From Cordia subcordata (Eukaryota > Streptophyta > Magnoliopsida > Boraginales > Cordiaceae): a DNA stretch of 64,000 nucleotides. Where the stretch lies: assembly GCA_028554755.1 (NCBI GenBank), contig JAPTOF010000003.1, positions 12,498,001 to 12,562,000 of the forward strand. The letters are read 5' to 3'. Both the position numbers and the translations under genes were made by a program. Shown here piece by piece: positions 43,776 through 56,201 of the stretch (its first letter is position 1; every line of letters begins with the position of its first letter). Below the pieces are notes generated by a model, which saw nothing but the letters and a program-made list of their open reading frames with translations, searched no databases and was not told the origin of the DNA.

Positions 43776-44116
43776 ACACCCCCAAACCTTCTCCTTGCTT
43801 GTCCTCAAGCAAGCCTAATCTTAAATCTTATTTCTAAAGCTGATACAATGGATTGCCTGAAGGACTGACTCGCTATCAGCATTAGTTTGAGAAACATGAA
43901 AGGGCATTCCTATTGTGAAGAGATCCCTAAGCCTCTTTGAATCTTCCCTCTACTCATAAGGGGTCTCGTTCCTCATGGGAATTTCCCAAGTAGCCAATCC
44001 ACCACAAGCCTAGGATTCTAACTCACGCACTCGGGATATTGGTATTTCGTGCTCCCTCAATTGACATGGTCTCCCTAACATGCACCAAGCCTCAAGGATA
44101 AAAAAGAGAGAATATA
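43776..44116 (-). repeat. PPT and 3' tail, second unit of copy G
   Basis: There is no gene. It is nearly identical to 42591-42930 and fuses again to the middle of an LTR at the CAAA(C/T)TCA-type junction (44117). Confidence 0.75.
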
Positions 44117-44971
44117 CAAACTCATAGACATGAATGAAAGAACACCCAATTAAACAAAACAAATCAAAACATATATATATATATATATTCAGCCATCATA
44201 TCCCATATCATAAGAGTATAAAATTAACCCATTACATAAGTTTAATCACCCTATACAAGCCTACTCAGACATAATAGAAAATAGAATGAAAGAGATATAA
44301 CGAAACTCCCCTTTCATCCTAGCGATTTTAGAACACAGCTTGTAAACAATCTCGATTCCAAAGCGTTTGAATCCTCCAACGAAGCTTGGTTCTTTGTGAA
44401 AAGTATGTGAAAAGGGTGTGTGAGGCGGCTAGGGAATAGGGTTAAGTGTGTGTGAGAATAGGTGTGAAGTGTGTGTAAAAACTCTCTTGTGTTTTCTTCT
44501 CCGCATCGGGCTTTATTTATAAATTCGCGCATAGCCGGTCGACCGGCTTTCTTCAAGGGCTCTCTGGAGTGGCCGGTCGACCTAGCCGGTCGACCGGCTC
44601 TTGAAAGGGGGTCGTCCGACTTTTCGACGAAGTTATCTGGAGTGGCCGGTCGACCTACTTCCTTAGCGTCCAGCTGACTTCCTTCATTCAATTTTTCGTC
44701 ATTTCGGCCTTTAGTCTTCTCCCTTAGACCCGTGCATGTCCTATCTTCATCACCTTTCATTGTTCAATTTTATCTTAACCCAAAGTCACCTGAATCATTG
44801 AAAATAAGCTATTAGTGTAGCATTTTATCTCTTAAACTCACTATGCATAGTTGTTTACGCTTAAGCCAATTCCTATCAAGAGTACTACACTAGTGCATCA
44901 TTATAAGCATTCAACACCTCTAAAATATAAGTAAATGGCAATGCAAACACACACCAGATCACAACTCATCA
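44117..44971 (-). repeat. Partial LTR, third unit of copy G (5' end)
   Basis: The third partial LTR ends TG at 44971, next to the right target duplication. Its palindrome array (44535-44655) is arranged differently from unit one, with a CCTAG spacer between palindromes. Confidence 0.8.
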
Positions 44972-44976
44972 ATCAT
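44972..44976 (+). repeat. Target-site duplication of the nested insertion, right
   Basis: ATCAT, identical to 40835-40839. Confidence 0.8.
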
Positions 44977-45050
44977 AGTTTAGGGACTCAACATGTAACC
45001 TTTTAGGACGCACATAGCTATTTAGGCTTGTGCTCACAAATAGCATACCA
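44977..45050 (+). mobile_element. 3' LTR of copy F, last 74 bases
   Basis: GTAACCTTTTAGGACGCACA and AAATAGCATACCA match the end of the 5' LTR of copy F (about 35420-35545), although a middle part is missing. Confidence 0.7.
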
Positions 45051-45055
45051 ACTAT

Positions 45056-46622
45056 CTATGTGTGTGGCACTAAGTGAAAGTATGTCCTACGCTCGTTATA
45101 TGTGGTCCTACCTATTCTTTTTAGGGTTTTTTGGATTGATTGGAGCTCTAATTTAAACCTAAACTAAAAGAAAGCAAACCTAAATTATGGGAATAGTAGT
45201 ATAATATGGAAGTGAGGATCTACAAAGTTTTGGGGGAACTTAGGGGTGATTGCTTCTTTGGAATGGATTTGGATTCCTAATCTTGTTTTAATGCTATTGA
45301 TGTTTTGTCTACTCTAAGGGCCGGTTTAGTTTACTAGACTTACCGCTTCTAACTATCGGTGCAACCCTATCTCTAACTAGGCCCAATTAGAAGTATAGGT
45401 TTGTCCTAGCTAGCTATGGCTTTTGGGTCTTGTTTTAAGTCCCTTGGGTGTTGATTAATGTCCTAATAGGGAATATAACCTTTTAGTTGTGTTTCAAACA
45501 ATAGATTAAGTCCCCTAGGTCAAGCAAGTGATAGTGGTACCTTTTTAGCCATGTTTCATGCCAGAGGTGATTACCTACTATAATAAAGGCATTAAGAACA
45601 CAATTAATCAACACAAATGTAGTTGCAAGTAGGGCTCATGATATTAGCATGGATTAAGGCTAAGGTGAGGCCACTACTATTAGTATCTAAGCACAAATTA
45701 CACGTGCAAAGTGATAGAGGCATTTCATCAAACACCTTGACATATTCAAGTTCAAGCTATAGAAATGTAAGAACAAAGCATGTATATACAACCATCAATA
45801 TCTCAAAACATGTATTAAAATCCTTAACCCATTACAAAAATAGCAATGATCCTTAATCTAGAGCTAATCTAACATAGTGTAGACAAGAAAAAAGAGAAGA
45901 ATGTAAAGCTCCTCAGTATCCTTACTTGTTCTTCACAAATTTTGCTCCAAAACCCTTCAAATCCTTGTTTGCTCTTCAAATCCAAACTTGTTTATAGGGG
46001 GAATTGATGTGGCATTGAGTGTGAGAGTGGACTTAGGGTTTCAGGAAATCGGTGTGAGAGAATGGGGTCTTGGATATGAAAAATGGGCTCAAAATAGCCT
46101 TAAATAACCTTCTCCCACTGCAAAAGTCAGTCGCTAGGTTGAGCTCCCGATCTCCAAATCAAGTGAATTCGGCCACAATTAAGGAGCATTCTGATCTAGG
46201 TTGAAAGAAAGGTCGGAGGCATGGTATGAGGCAAAGTTGGTCGACCGACCTTGGGTTAGGGTGCGATCGGCCTTGGGTTAGGGGGTGACCGGCCTTGGCT
46301 GGAAAACTTCTCTTCTTTGCTTCTTTCGTGCCAGATCTTGCCTGGTTGTTCGTTCTTTGCTCGGTGACTTCCAAATGTGATTTTCTTGATTTTTCTTCAT
46401 GCAAAACACCCTTCGATTTGCTTGATTATCAAATCATCATCATTTTAATCTATGAGCATGCTCTAAATCTTACCTAAACAAGCAATAAGCACACACTGGT
46501 GTAGCATTTATGTTCTAAACTCATCTATGGACATGTAAACCTTAATATGTATAAGTATGACATAAATGCTATACTGATACACCTATTAAAGCATAAAACA
46601 CCTCAAAACAACTATAGGTGGC
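45056..46622 (-). mobile_element. LTR, right part of split LTR hosting copy F
   Basis: This is a minus-strand LTR of the family of copies C and D, continuing from 33600. It includes GGTCGACCGACC- and GATCGGCC-type palindromes (46228-46300) and a TATTTAAGG TATA-like box (about 46098-46107). Its U3 start is cut at about 46622. No gene is present. Confidence 0.65.
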
Positions 46623-48172
46623 AATATAACTAAAGAAGGAGGGTGTTAATTTAGTAATATATGATGATTTTGTAAATTAAAGTCATTTCACAAAATACAA
46701 ACTAAATCAATTTAAAGCATAGACATGACTTAGTTAGATATATATAAATATAATCAAGAAAAATAACCAACTTTTTAGCATAAAAACAATAAGCACATTT
46801 GATGAGGTATTTTATCGAACATGTTTAGTGCAATAGTGAAAATAATTAGAAATCAAGAAGAGAGAGAGAGAGAGAGAACACCCTTTTTAGGTGGTTAGGC
46901 AAAGCCTACGTCCACCGCCTAAAGATTCTCCCCTTAGGACTTGAATTTATCCTCCACTATTAAGCTTCTTTAAATGTTGGTGAAGCTTAAACCAACTCTT
47001 TACACCTCTTTGGATCCCAATCCAAGAACCCAAGTAAAAACCTGCTTTTGCTAAGGATTTCCCCAGACTAAAAGAGCTTTACAATCTTCCTAAGATAATC
47101 AAGCTATGGTGTGTGTGTGTCAACAATAAAAGGAGAGTTTTTTCAATCTAAATCACTATAACTTCTAAAAAGCTATATATGAAAATGAAAGGCTCAAAGT
47201 TTACTCGAGATTAATGAAAAGTTTTAGCTGACAAGAATGATTTCCCAAGAAAAAACTGTTTGAAAAGATGAACAATAGCTTAGGAAATAATTGAAATTCA
47301 AAATCTAGGTTAATTTCCAAATTGGGGGTGAAAGAGGTATTTATAGGAGTGATAAATGTATTGTCAATGATCAAAAATAGCAAATCTGTGCAGTTACCAG
47401 TCGATGGTCCGGTTGACTGGATGAGTGACTGGCAGTATTCCCATTCCTCTTTGGAATTGTCGGTCAACCACAAGGCTTTGTCGGTCGATGGCAGAGGGCG
47501 ATCGACAGTTTCAAAAAGTTAATTCTGGCTGCTAGTTTGCTTCAAAAAATTGCCTGTTTACTTTGCAACTGTTCCTAGCATCTTCTTGAGAGTTTAAAAC
47601 ATTTGAACAAGAAATTAACACATTAAAAATTATTTGATAAACAACTTTTAAGGTCGAGGACATGCTTTTGAAGATTAATTTGAAGTTTCTCAAAACATTT
47701 TAAAACTCTAAGAACACTTTGATTTTCAAGAATAATTTTGGAAGAGAAGCACTTAGAAAGAGATAGGGAAATCATGCAATTATAAGTCGTAATATTAGGC
47801 ATAATCAAGGCTAAACGGAATTGAGCATAACCGGTACCCTTTATGTCACCTCGTCTCTGCCTTGTGACTCCCTCTTCTTCTTGTTCTTCAGTGATCTTCA
47901 CTTGAGTGCTTCCTTCATTCTTTAAACTAAGCTTTGCGTTCAATTAAACTTGACATCCATCATGAGCTTAGATGTCTTCATTTGCACTCCATCAACTTGC
48001 TAAGACTAATATGCTAGATGTATTCTCAAAAAGACTATTAGTAAGTATAATTAATTCATTCAAATAAGCATGCTTTAGCACTAATTTTCATCATCAAAAC
48101 AATTATTAAATGCACTTACGCCAACAACAAGTATAAACATGCAATACATAAACACACAAAACTAACACATCA
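46623..48172 (-). mobile_element. LTR of a further Athila-like family
   Basis: The LTR begins TG at 48172 (minus) next to a PPT. A CCTATAAATACC TATA box lies at about plus 47337-47348, and decayed palindromes (CGGTTGACTGG, CGGTCAACC, CGGTCGATGG, GCGATCGACAG) lie upstream of it on the transcript sense (47398-47515). An AG run is at 46858-46878. The U5 end is not clear. No gene is present. Confidence 0.6.
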
Positions 48173-49274
48173 ACACCCCCAAACCTTTTCCTTACTTGTC
48201 CCTAAGCAAGACCAAGGCTAAGTTTATCTTAAAGTTACTAAAGAGGGTTGCCTAGAGTATTTACTTGCTATCTTGGTGAACCTAAGGAGCATGAAAGGGC
48301 CATTCCTATTGTAGAAAGGTCCCCAAGCCTTTTTGGATCCTCCCCTTACTCATAACAGGCCTCGCACCTCGTGAGAAGTTCCCTAGTAGCTATACCACCA
48401 CAAGTGTAGGATTCTAGCTTACACACATAGGATGTTGATATTTCATGCCCTCGACTAACATGGCCTCCCCAACATGCATAAAGTCTCCAAGACATGGAGA
48501 GAAAGAATGTACAAACACATTGGCTCATAAAAATGATGCAAGAGCCTTATTCACATAACAACAAAGAACAAATAGAGTAATTTGTGCTATGTTGACATTG
48601 TGTCACTTAAGCCCTTATTCATTAAACTTTTTGGTGATTTTGGCTTTTTTTCTTTTTTTTTTTTTCAAGTTTTCAATCTTTACATCTTTTTGCACCTTTT
48701 TTCCTTTTTCAATTTTTTTTGCGTTTTTCATACTTTGCATTACATAAACAAAGAGAAAAGAAAAAGAAAGGCTAAGGAGCACCAAAATGGACTTATCAAG
48801 GAAGGGGCACTCATATCAGCACCCTTTTTTCTACACTTTTTCTAGCCCGGCCATTGGGTAGCTACAAGGTACATTCTTAAAGATACTCACTTCCCACAAC
48901 TTTTAAGGCATCTCCTCCAAGTCTCAGCTTTCTCTCTACTCCATTCATTCCTTACAACACAACCTTAACTTCACCCATCAATTAAGTCAATAACAAGAGC
49001 CAACACTCCAATCAACTAAGAGATAAATGACTCAATTATGCACAAAAGTCAAAAATAATTTTCACCAAATATATGAAAATAATGCAATCTAGCCTAACAA
49101 AGCATTAAACAACAAAAGCAAACCCCCATTGCTCCAAACTAAACTTTGCTTGTCCTTAAGCAAATACAGCAAAACCACACACCAAGCAATTAGACATCAC
49201 AAACCACGTAAGCTTGGTGGGGATAGGGTAGATAAGAGAGGAAAAGTAGAGGATAGATAAATGCAACCTTGTGT
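48173..49274 (-). other. PPT and 3' tail of a minus-strand Athila-like element
   Basis: There is no gene. It is the tail next to the LTR at 46623-48172: PPT and hairpin (about 48183-48208), the A-rich/pyrimidine run (48640-48770) and the second hairpin module near 49141-49160. It ends at about 49274, where opposite-strand LTR sequence begins. Confidence 0.65.
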
Positions 49275-49783
49275 TTCATTATTTAAGCTCTTTTTTAGCT
49301 CATTTTGAGGGGTTTTTTTAACCCTTTTTCACCTACTCTTCACACACCTACTTCTCACCCATAAAACCATACTTCACTTACCTCAAACATATTATTTCAC
49401 ATACTTCTCACTTGGATTCAAGCTTATTTTAAGGGATCGAACAACATTGGATTGAAGATCTACTCAAGAATTATACAAAGATATGCTAGGATGGAAGGAA
49501 GTTTCCTATTCTCTCTTTCATCCTATTTCATATTATGTTTGAGTACACTTGGGTCATTTAACTTGTGTAATGGGTTGACTATATACTCTTATGTTATGGG
49601 ATTTGATTGCTTAATATATACATACTTTGTTTTCTTCGTTTTAATGACTGTTATTCAATACATGTCTAGGTGTTTGATAATATGCCTATGTAAGTAATAC
49701 ACATATAATTGATGTCTATTTGCTACCAAACACTTTTGATCCATTCTAATCATGTCTATATGTTTTTACATGGATTGTATGAA
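49275..49783 (+). mobile_element. LTR R/U5 fragment, plus orientation
   Basis: The fragment begins near the TATA-like TATTTAAGC and matches the R/U5 part of Athila-type LTRs (AATGGGTTGA, ATGTCTAGGTGTTTGATAA). It stops at 49783, where minus-strand integrase starts. No gene is present. Confidence 0.6.
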
Positions 49784-50866
49784 GGATAGGCAACCATCAC
49801 CTCATATGGACCATCCCATCTTGTCTTGAGCTTTTCTAGAAAGAGTTTCAATTGTGAGTTAAACAACCAAACTTTATCAGAAGAAGAGAATGATTTCTTA
49901 ATAATGTGTTTATCATGAATTCTCTTCATCCTATCCTTATAAAGTTTAGCATTCTTATACACCTTGAATCTAAGCTCTTCCAATTCCGCTAGGTCTAGCT
50001 TCCTTTTCTCACCTGCTGTTGCCAAGTCAAAATTTAGTGCTTTGATTGCCCAATAAGCTCCATGCTCTAGTTCTACCGACAATTAACAACCTTTCCCATA
50101 AACCAATCTACACAGAGACAAACAAATGGGAGTCTTAAAGGCAGTATGGTAGGCGCACAAAGCATCATTTAGCCTAATAGACCAATCTTTCCTATCGGGT
50201 CTAATCGTTTTCTCTAAAATGTGCTTGATCTCCCTATTGGACACCTCTACTTGTCCACTAGTTTGCGGGTGATAAGGAGTGGCTACCTTATGGGTGATTG
50301 AATATCTTCTCAACAAGGCCTTTAAAGTCCTATGGCGAAAATGCAAACCCCATCACTAATCAAGACCCTATGGACTCCAAATCTAGAGAAAATGTTCTCC
50401 TTGATAAACTTAACCACTACCCTATGGTCATTAGTGCATGTGGAAATTGCCTCAACCCATTTGGACACATAATCAATGGCCACTAAAATGTATTGATACC
50501 CAAAGGAAGGTGGAAATAGACCCATGAAATCTATACCTCAAACATCAAACAACTCACATGGAAGAATTGGGGATAAGAGCATCATGTTTCTTCTAGACGT
50601 GGACCCGGATTGTTGACATCTAAAACACTTTTTACAATACTCTTGGGTATCCTTAAAGAGAGTGGGCTAAAACAGTACACATTGCAACACCTTCATGGCG
50701 GTCTTCTTCCCAGTAAAATGACCCCCGCACCCCTCATCATGACACATGCTCAAAACACTCTCAAACTTGTCCTCAGGCACACACTGGCGAATCATTTGAT
50801 CCGCACAAACTTTAAAAAGATAGGGGTCCTCCCAAAAGAAATGCCTAACTTACGCTAGGAACCTAT
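49784..50866 (-). pseudogene. pol: Integrase fragment, Athila pol (copy H)
   Basis: The minus strand encodes the C-terminal half of pol from the zinc-binding part ([13 protein letters not shown], near 50745) through the core ([30 protein letters not shown]) to the C-terminal RWDGPYEV module at about 49800. Frames change near 50083 and 50340-50525. It is interrupted upstream by the LTR of copy I at 50867 and lost at 49783. Confidence 0.8.
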
Positions 50867-52767
50867 TGATGTACGTCTTTGAGTGCAAGCTCTAAAGACC
50901 CGCAAGTGCACGGATTGATGCAGTGTAGTATGTGTGAGAACGGGTGTCGAACCACAAGGAGACTATGTTGTGAGATGGATTCTACGTGTGTGTTCTAGAA
51001 TGTGCCTAAAAATAAGAAATCTAAACTATCTATTTTTGGGATTTTGGATTTTTGAATGGTTGGGAGCTCTAACTAAAATGAATTAAACTAAACTATGGAA
51101 TTAGGAAAAGTGGGGGACAAGCTAATTTAGAGGAACTAACAAATAGAAAGGGGTTAGGGAGACTTAAACTTATGAATGGGTGATTTTATACTCAAATGCT
51201 AAGGGATTAAAGAATGATGGCTTACTTTAGTGATTGCTCTTAACTAGGTTGCTAAATTAGTGTCTTAATTTCCCCCTAGGACTCGGTGCGGGTCCATCCC
51301 TAGGCGGCGCTTCCTAGAGCTATGACATGGTCCTTATGACCTAGGGCCTTAAGAGTGACTAACTAGCTTCCTAAGTGACTTAGAATGGACCTACCCTAGT
51401 ACCTAAATCATTGGCTGGATTTAAAGCCAAGACCTAGTGTCGCTAAGGTCGACTAAACCTATCCTGAAACCTATTGGCTAGATTTAAAGCCAAAGGAGAC
51501 TCGGCCTAGGCTAAGCCTAAATTATGCTTCGTCATTATAAGGTCACAATAGCGGGATTTACCTATTAACACATTCATACATGTTCTAAGCCAAGGTGCTC
51601 GTGAATAAAGGGACCTATTTGACTACCAAACATCGTCATGCTCGGATTACACCATTATAAGCAATTAACAACTGACATGTATGCATTTTTGAAGTCATAT
51701 TCACTACTAGGCATGCAAATATACACATAGACATGAATATAGGCATTACCCACTTCATAGCATCCACATATAAACACATAGACATGATTATAGCATGAAT
51801 TAGATGTGTTTAGTAATAAATAGACTTCAATTTATACACATGTTACTCATTTAGGCATTGAATCAAACACTTAGACATGAATGAGAAAATAACCATTTGA
51901 ACAAGAAAATCAAACATACATATATAATCGGCCATTTAATCCCATATCATAAGAGTATATAGGTAACCCATTACATAAGTAAAATCATCCTACACAAATC
52001 TACTCAATCATGATAAAAGATAGAATGAAAGAGAGTTTATAAAGCTTCCCTTTCATCCTAGCTAATCTTGTACAAAGCTCTTGAGCAAACTTGAATCCAA
52101 ATGTTGAATCCCTCTAAATTCTCTTACTTCGAGGTGATGAAATGTGTGAGAGAGTGTGTGTGCTGTAAGTGAAGACTAGGGTTAAATGTGTGTGTGTGGG
52201 TGATGGGTGTGTAGAGATCCTATCTAAAATTCTCCAAAAAGCTCTCTAAAAGAAGATCCCCTTTTTAGTCTGAAAATCAGACTTTTATATTGACTTTTCA
52301 TGAACTGCCGGTCTATCGGCTTCTTCTCTTAGCTCGACCAGCTTTTTGATGATGCTCTCTGGACTAGTCGGTTGACCGGCTTTGGAGGGGTGGTTGTCCA
52401 ACTATTTTTGGCACCTCTCTGGAGTGGCCGGTGGACATAGCCGGTCAACCGGCTCTTTCTTCTTGGTCGTCCGGCTGGCTTCTTTCCTCCATTCTTTGTC
52501 TTTCTGGCCTCCGATCTTCTTCTTTTAGCTCATCATTCTCACATCTTTATTACCTATCATCGCCCAATCTCGATCTTAACCTAAAGTTCACCTAAATCAT
52601 TGAAAACAAGCAATTAGTGTAGCAATTTATCTCTTAAACTTGATATGTACATTTGTTTACGCTTTTGCCTATTCTTATCAAATCAAAAGTACTACACCAA
52701 TGCATCTTTTTTAGTACTTAATACTCCTTAAATATAGGTAAATTACAATGCAAACACACACACTTCA
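50867..52767 (-). mobile_element. 3' LTR of copy I
   Basis: The LTR is 1,901 bp, starting TGAAGTGTGTG at 52767 (minus). The palindrome array at 52303-52480 is decayed to GGTTGACC and GGTCAACC forms, as CG-to-TG/CA changes would give. A TATA-like ATATAAAAG follows (about 52274-52283). The TTGGCT/AGCCAA hairpins are at about 51411-51490. Confidence 0.8.
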
Positions 52768-53242
52768 ACACCCCCAAACCTTCTTCTTGCTTGTCCTCGA
52801 GCAAGCCCAAATCTTAAATTTATTTCAAAAGCTGTACAATTGATTGCCTAAAGGATTGACTTGTTATCAAGGTTGGTCTAAGAAGCATGAAGGGGGCATT
52901 CCTATTGTGGAGAGATCTCCAAATCTCTTTGGAACCTCCCTCTACTTATAAGGGATCTCGTTCCTCGTGGGAATTTCCCAAGTAGCTAATCCACCAGAAG
53001 CCTAGGATTCTAACTCACGCACTCGGGATGTTGATATTTCGTGCTCCCTCAACTAACACGGCTTCCTTAACATGCACCAAGCCTCAAAGACAAGAAAAGA
53101 GAATATACAAACACAATGGCTTGTAAAAAGCCTTTTTCACGTATCTACAAAGATGATAACTTATGCTAAGTTGACATTGTGTCACTTAAGCACTTATTCA
53201 CTAACTTTTTGGTGCCTTTGGCTTTTCCTCTTTTTCAGTTCA

Positions 53243-53278
<36 letters not shown>

Positions 53279-54184
53279 CTCCTTTTTGCTTTTTTTTATT
53301 TTTTTTTGGATTTTTCATACTTTGTATTGTATTCACAAAAAGAAAGAAAAAGAAAGGTTTAGACGCATAAAAAAGAACCAATCAAGGAAGGGGCACTCAC
53401 ATCAACAACCCTTTTCCAACACTCGTTCCTACCAAGCTGTGGGGTGGCTACAAGGGTTATTCTTTCAAGGTTCTCACTCCCCACAACTTTGAAGGGTATC
53501 CCCTCCAAGACTTAGTTTTCAAACCACTCTATTCATTTCCCCACAATGCATCTCATCTTTATAAATCAATAAAGTCAATCACAAAAGCCAACACAATGAT
53601 CAACAAAGAAATAAATAACTTTATATGCATCAAAATTGAAAAATTTTCACCATTTTTAAGCGCATAATGCAATCTACCCTAAGCAAGATATATAACAAGA
53701 AAACCAAACTCCCATATCCCCAAACCTAAACTTTGCTTGCCCTCAAGCAAATAGATCAAAACACAAAGACAAGCAAATCATCATTACAAAACAAGTAAGA
53801 GTGGTGGGGATAGGGTATAAACATGGGGAATAAATGGAGAAAGGATCGATACAACCTTGCATTTTCATCAACATTTTCCATGCCAAAGATAAATTACTAT
53901 ACTACTAATCCTGTGACTCATAATTCATAAACACTCACAAAGAAAACAAGATTAGTAGCATTGCCTATGTATGCATGCATTGGCATGTGCAATAATGAGC
54001 AATGGTGTATTTTATAGGACAAAGGATTGGGATTCAACACTTTAGTTTGGGTGCAATAAAGATAAAAGAAAGAAAATAAAAAGAAAAGAAAGTGAAACAA
54101 ATGCAAAATTACAAAATTGAACCTAGGTTGCCTTCTAGTAGCACTAAGCACTATGCCGTCAGCTGGGCAAACACCAACTTATCT
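52768..54184 (-). other. PPT and non-coding tail of copy I
   Basis: There is no gene. It contains the PPT and hairpin at about 52770-52805, a TA dinucleotide run (53244-53275) where other copies have only A-rich sequence, and a hairpin TTTGCTTG-CCCT-CAAGCAAA (about 53732-53751). Confidence 0.7.
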
Positions 54185-55207
54185 TCAACTTCTATAGATA
54201 GGGTCCTGAAGCATTAAAACTTCCACACGAGCCATGCTCGGATCATATGCGTGTTTCAGGCGTTGCGCATTCACCATCAATTCTCGGCCATCCTTCAAGT
54301 CTTTAATCTTGACTGCACCGGAAGGATAGGCATTTAGCACCTCATATGGACCATCCCATCTTGTCTTAAGCTTACCTAGAAAGAGTTTCAATTGTGAGTT
54401 AAATAACCAAACTTTATCAGAAGGAGAGAATAATTTCTTAATGATGTGTTTATCATGAATTCTCTTCATCCTATCCTTATAAAGTTTAGCATTCTCATAC
54501 GCCTCGAATCTAAGCTCTTCCAATTCCGCTAGGTCTAGCTTCCTTTTCTCACCTGCTCTTGTGGAGTCAAAATTTAAGGCCTTGATGGCCCAATAAGCTC
54601 TATGCTCAAGTTCTACCGGCAAGTGACAAGCTTTACCATAAACTAATCTATACGGAGACATACCAATGGGAGTCTTAAAAGTGGTACAGTAGGCCCACAA
54701 GCATCATTTAACCTAATGGACCAATCTCTCCTATCGGGCCTAACCGTTTTCTCTAAAATGTGCTTGATTTCACTATTGGACACCTCTACTTGTCCACTAG
54801 TTTGCGGGTGATAAGGAGTGGCTACCTTATGGGTGACCGAATATCTTCTCAATAAGGCCTCTAAAGCGAAAATGCAAGCCCCCATCACTAATTAAGACTC
54901 TAGGCACTCCAAATCTAGAGAAAATGTTCTCCCTAATGAACTTAACCACTACCCTATGGTCATTAGTGTGTGTGGGAATTGCTTCAACCCATTTGGACAC
55001 ATAATCGACGGCCACTAAAATGTATTGGTACCCAAAGGAAGGTGGAAATGGACCCATGAAATCTATACCCCAAACATCAAACAACTCACAAGGAAGAATA
55101 GGGGATAAAGGCATCATGTTTCTCCTAGAGATGGACTCGGATTGTTGACATCTAAAACACTTCTTACAATACTCTTGGGCATCCCTAAAGAGAGTAGGCC
55201 AAAATAA
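54185..55207 (-). pseudogene. pol: Integrase, Athila pol (copy I)
   Basis: The open parts at 54185-54700, 54643-54888 and 54827-55117 together cover integrase from the [14 protein letters not shown] motif with the first catalytic Asp, through [14 protein letters not shown] and the C-terminal RWDGPYEV module, to the end. Small deletions near 54700 and 54865 shift the frame. The zinc-binding part lies just upstream, in the RNase H reading. Confidence 0.85.
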
Positions 55208-56201
55208 TCAACATTGTAAGACCTTCGCGGCGGTCTTCTTCCCACTAAAATGACCTCCACACCCTTCATCATGACACATACTCAAAACATTCTCAAACTC
55301 GTCCTCAGGCATACATCGACAAATCATTTGATCCGCACACACTTTGAAGAGATAGAGATCCTCCCAAAAGAAATGCCTAACTTGTGCTAAGAACCTATCT
55401 TTTTCTCTTTTCTCCCAATGGGAAGGAAAACGCCCTGTGGCAAGATAATTGACAATATGAGCAAACCAAGATGTGTGATGAGAGACGGCAAACAATTGCT
55501 CATTGGGGAATGAATCATGAAAAGGAGATGGATCACTAGAAGACTCGCTAACAAGACGAGAAAGATGATCCGCAACTAAATTTTCTCTACCCTTCTTATC
55601 CTGGATTTCTCTATCAAACTCTTGAAAGAGGAGCAACCACCTAATGAAGCGGGGTTTGGACTCTTTCTTAGACAACAAATACTTCAATGCCGCATGATCG
55701 GTGTAGACAATCACCTTGGAACCTAGAATGGATGACCTAAACTTGTCAAGGGAGAAGACTATTGCTAGAAGCTCTTTTTCTATAGTGGTATAATTCTTTT
55801 GTGCTTTATCAAGAGTCTTGCTAGCATAGTACACAACATGGGCAACTTGTCCTTCCTTTGACCTAAAACAGCTCCTATCGCATAATCGGATGCATCACAT
55901 ATAACCTCAAATGGGAGACTATAGTTAGGTGGCTGTATAATTGGGGATGTAGACAATAAGGATTTAAGTTATTGAAAGCTCTAACGCATTTATCATCAAA
56001 GTCAAAAGGGACATCTTATGCTATGAGCCTAGACAAGGGATGTGCAATGTGACTAACATCCTTAATGAATCTACGGTAAAATCCTGCATGCCCTAGAAAA
56101 GATCTAACATCCTTGACACATTTAGGGACAGGGAACTTTTCAATCAATTCTACCTTAGCTGGGTCAACTTGAATTCCATTAGATGATACAACATACAACA
56201 T
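55208..56201 (-). pseudogene. pol: RNase H and integrase zinc region, Athila pol (copy I)
   Basis: The open part 55834-55208 holds RNase H from YYASKTLD through the catalytic positions ([22 protein letters not shown]) to the integrase zinc segment ([14 protein letters not shown]). The segment 56201-56016 carries the RT-RNase H connection ([15 protein letters not shown]). Between about 56015 and 55840 the first RNase H Asp region is frame-shifted. Confidence 0.85.

Larger units (their letters stand above)
40840..44971 (-). mobile_element. Nested Athila derivative of LTR and tail units only (copy G)
   Basis: It is minus-strand and 4,132 bp, flanked by ATCAT on both sides. In plus order: a full 3' LTR (40840-42590), 340 bases of 3' tail, a partial LTR (42931-43775), tail again (43776-44116), and a partial LTR (44117-44971). 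There is no PBS, gag or pol. The LTR is the family of copy E. Repetition of tail plus partial LTR has a period of about 1.19 kb. Confidence 0.85.
33601..45050 (+). mobile_element. Non-autonomous Athila-like element with unknown ORF (copy F)
   Basis: The 5' LTR is 33601-35545, PBS 35552-35569, coding region 35724-37640, tail to 38900, and 3' LTR 38901-40839 plus 44977-45050, split by a later insertion. Flanks are GCTAT (33596-33600) and ACTAT (45051-45055), a 5-bp duplication with one mismatch. It encodes no protease, RT or integrase. Confidence 0.8.

Noticed and set aside
53072..53370. Plus-strand frames with a Tyr-Ile repeat
   Set aside because: They come from the TA dinucleotide run and T-rich tail of copy I.
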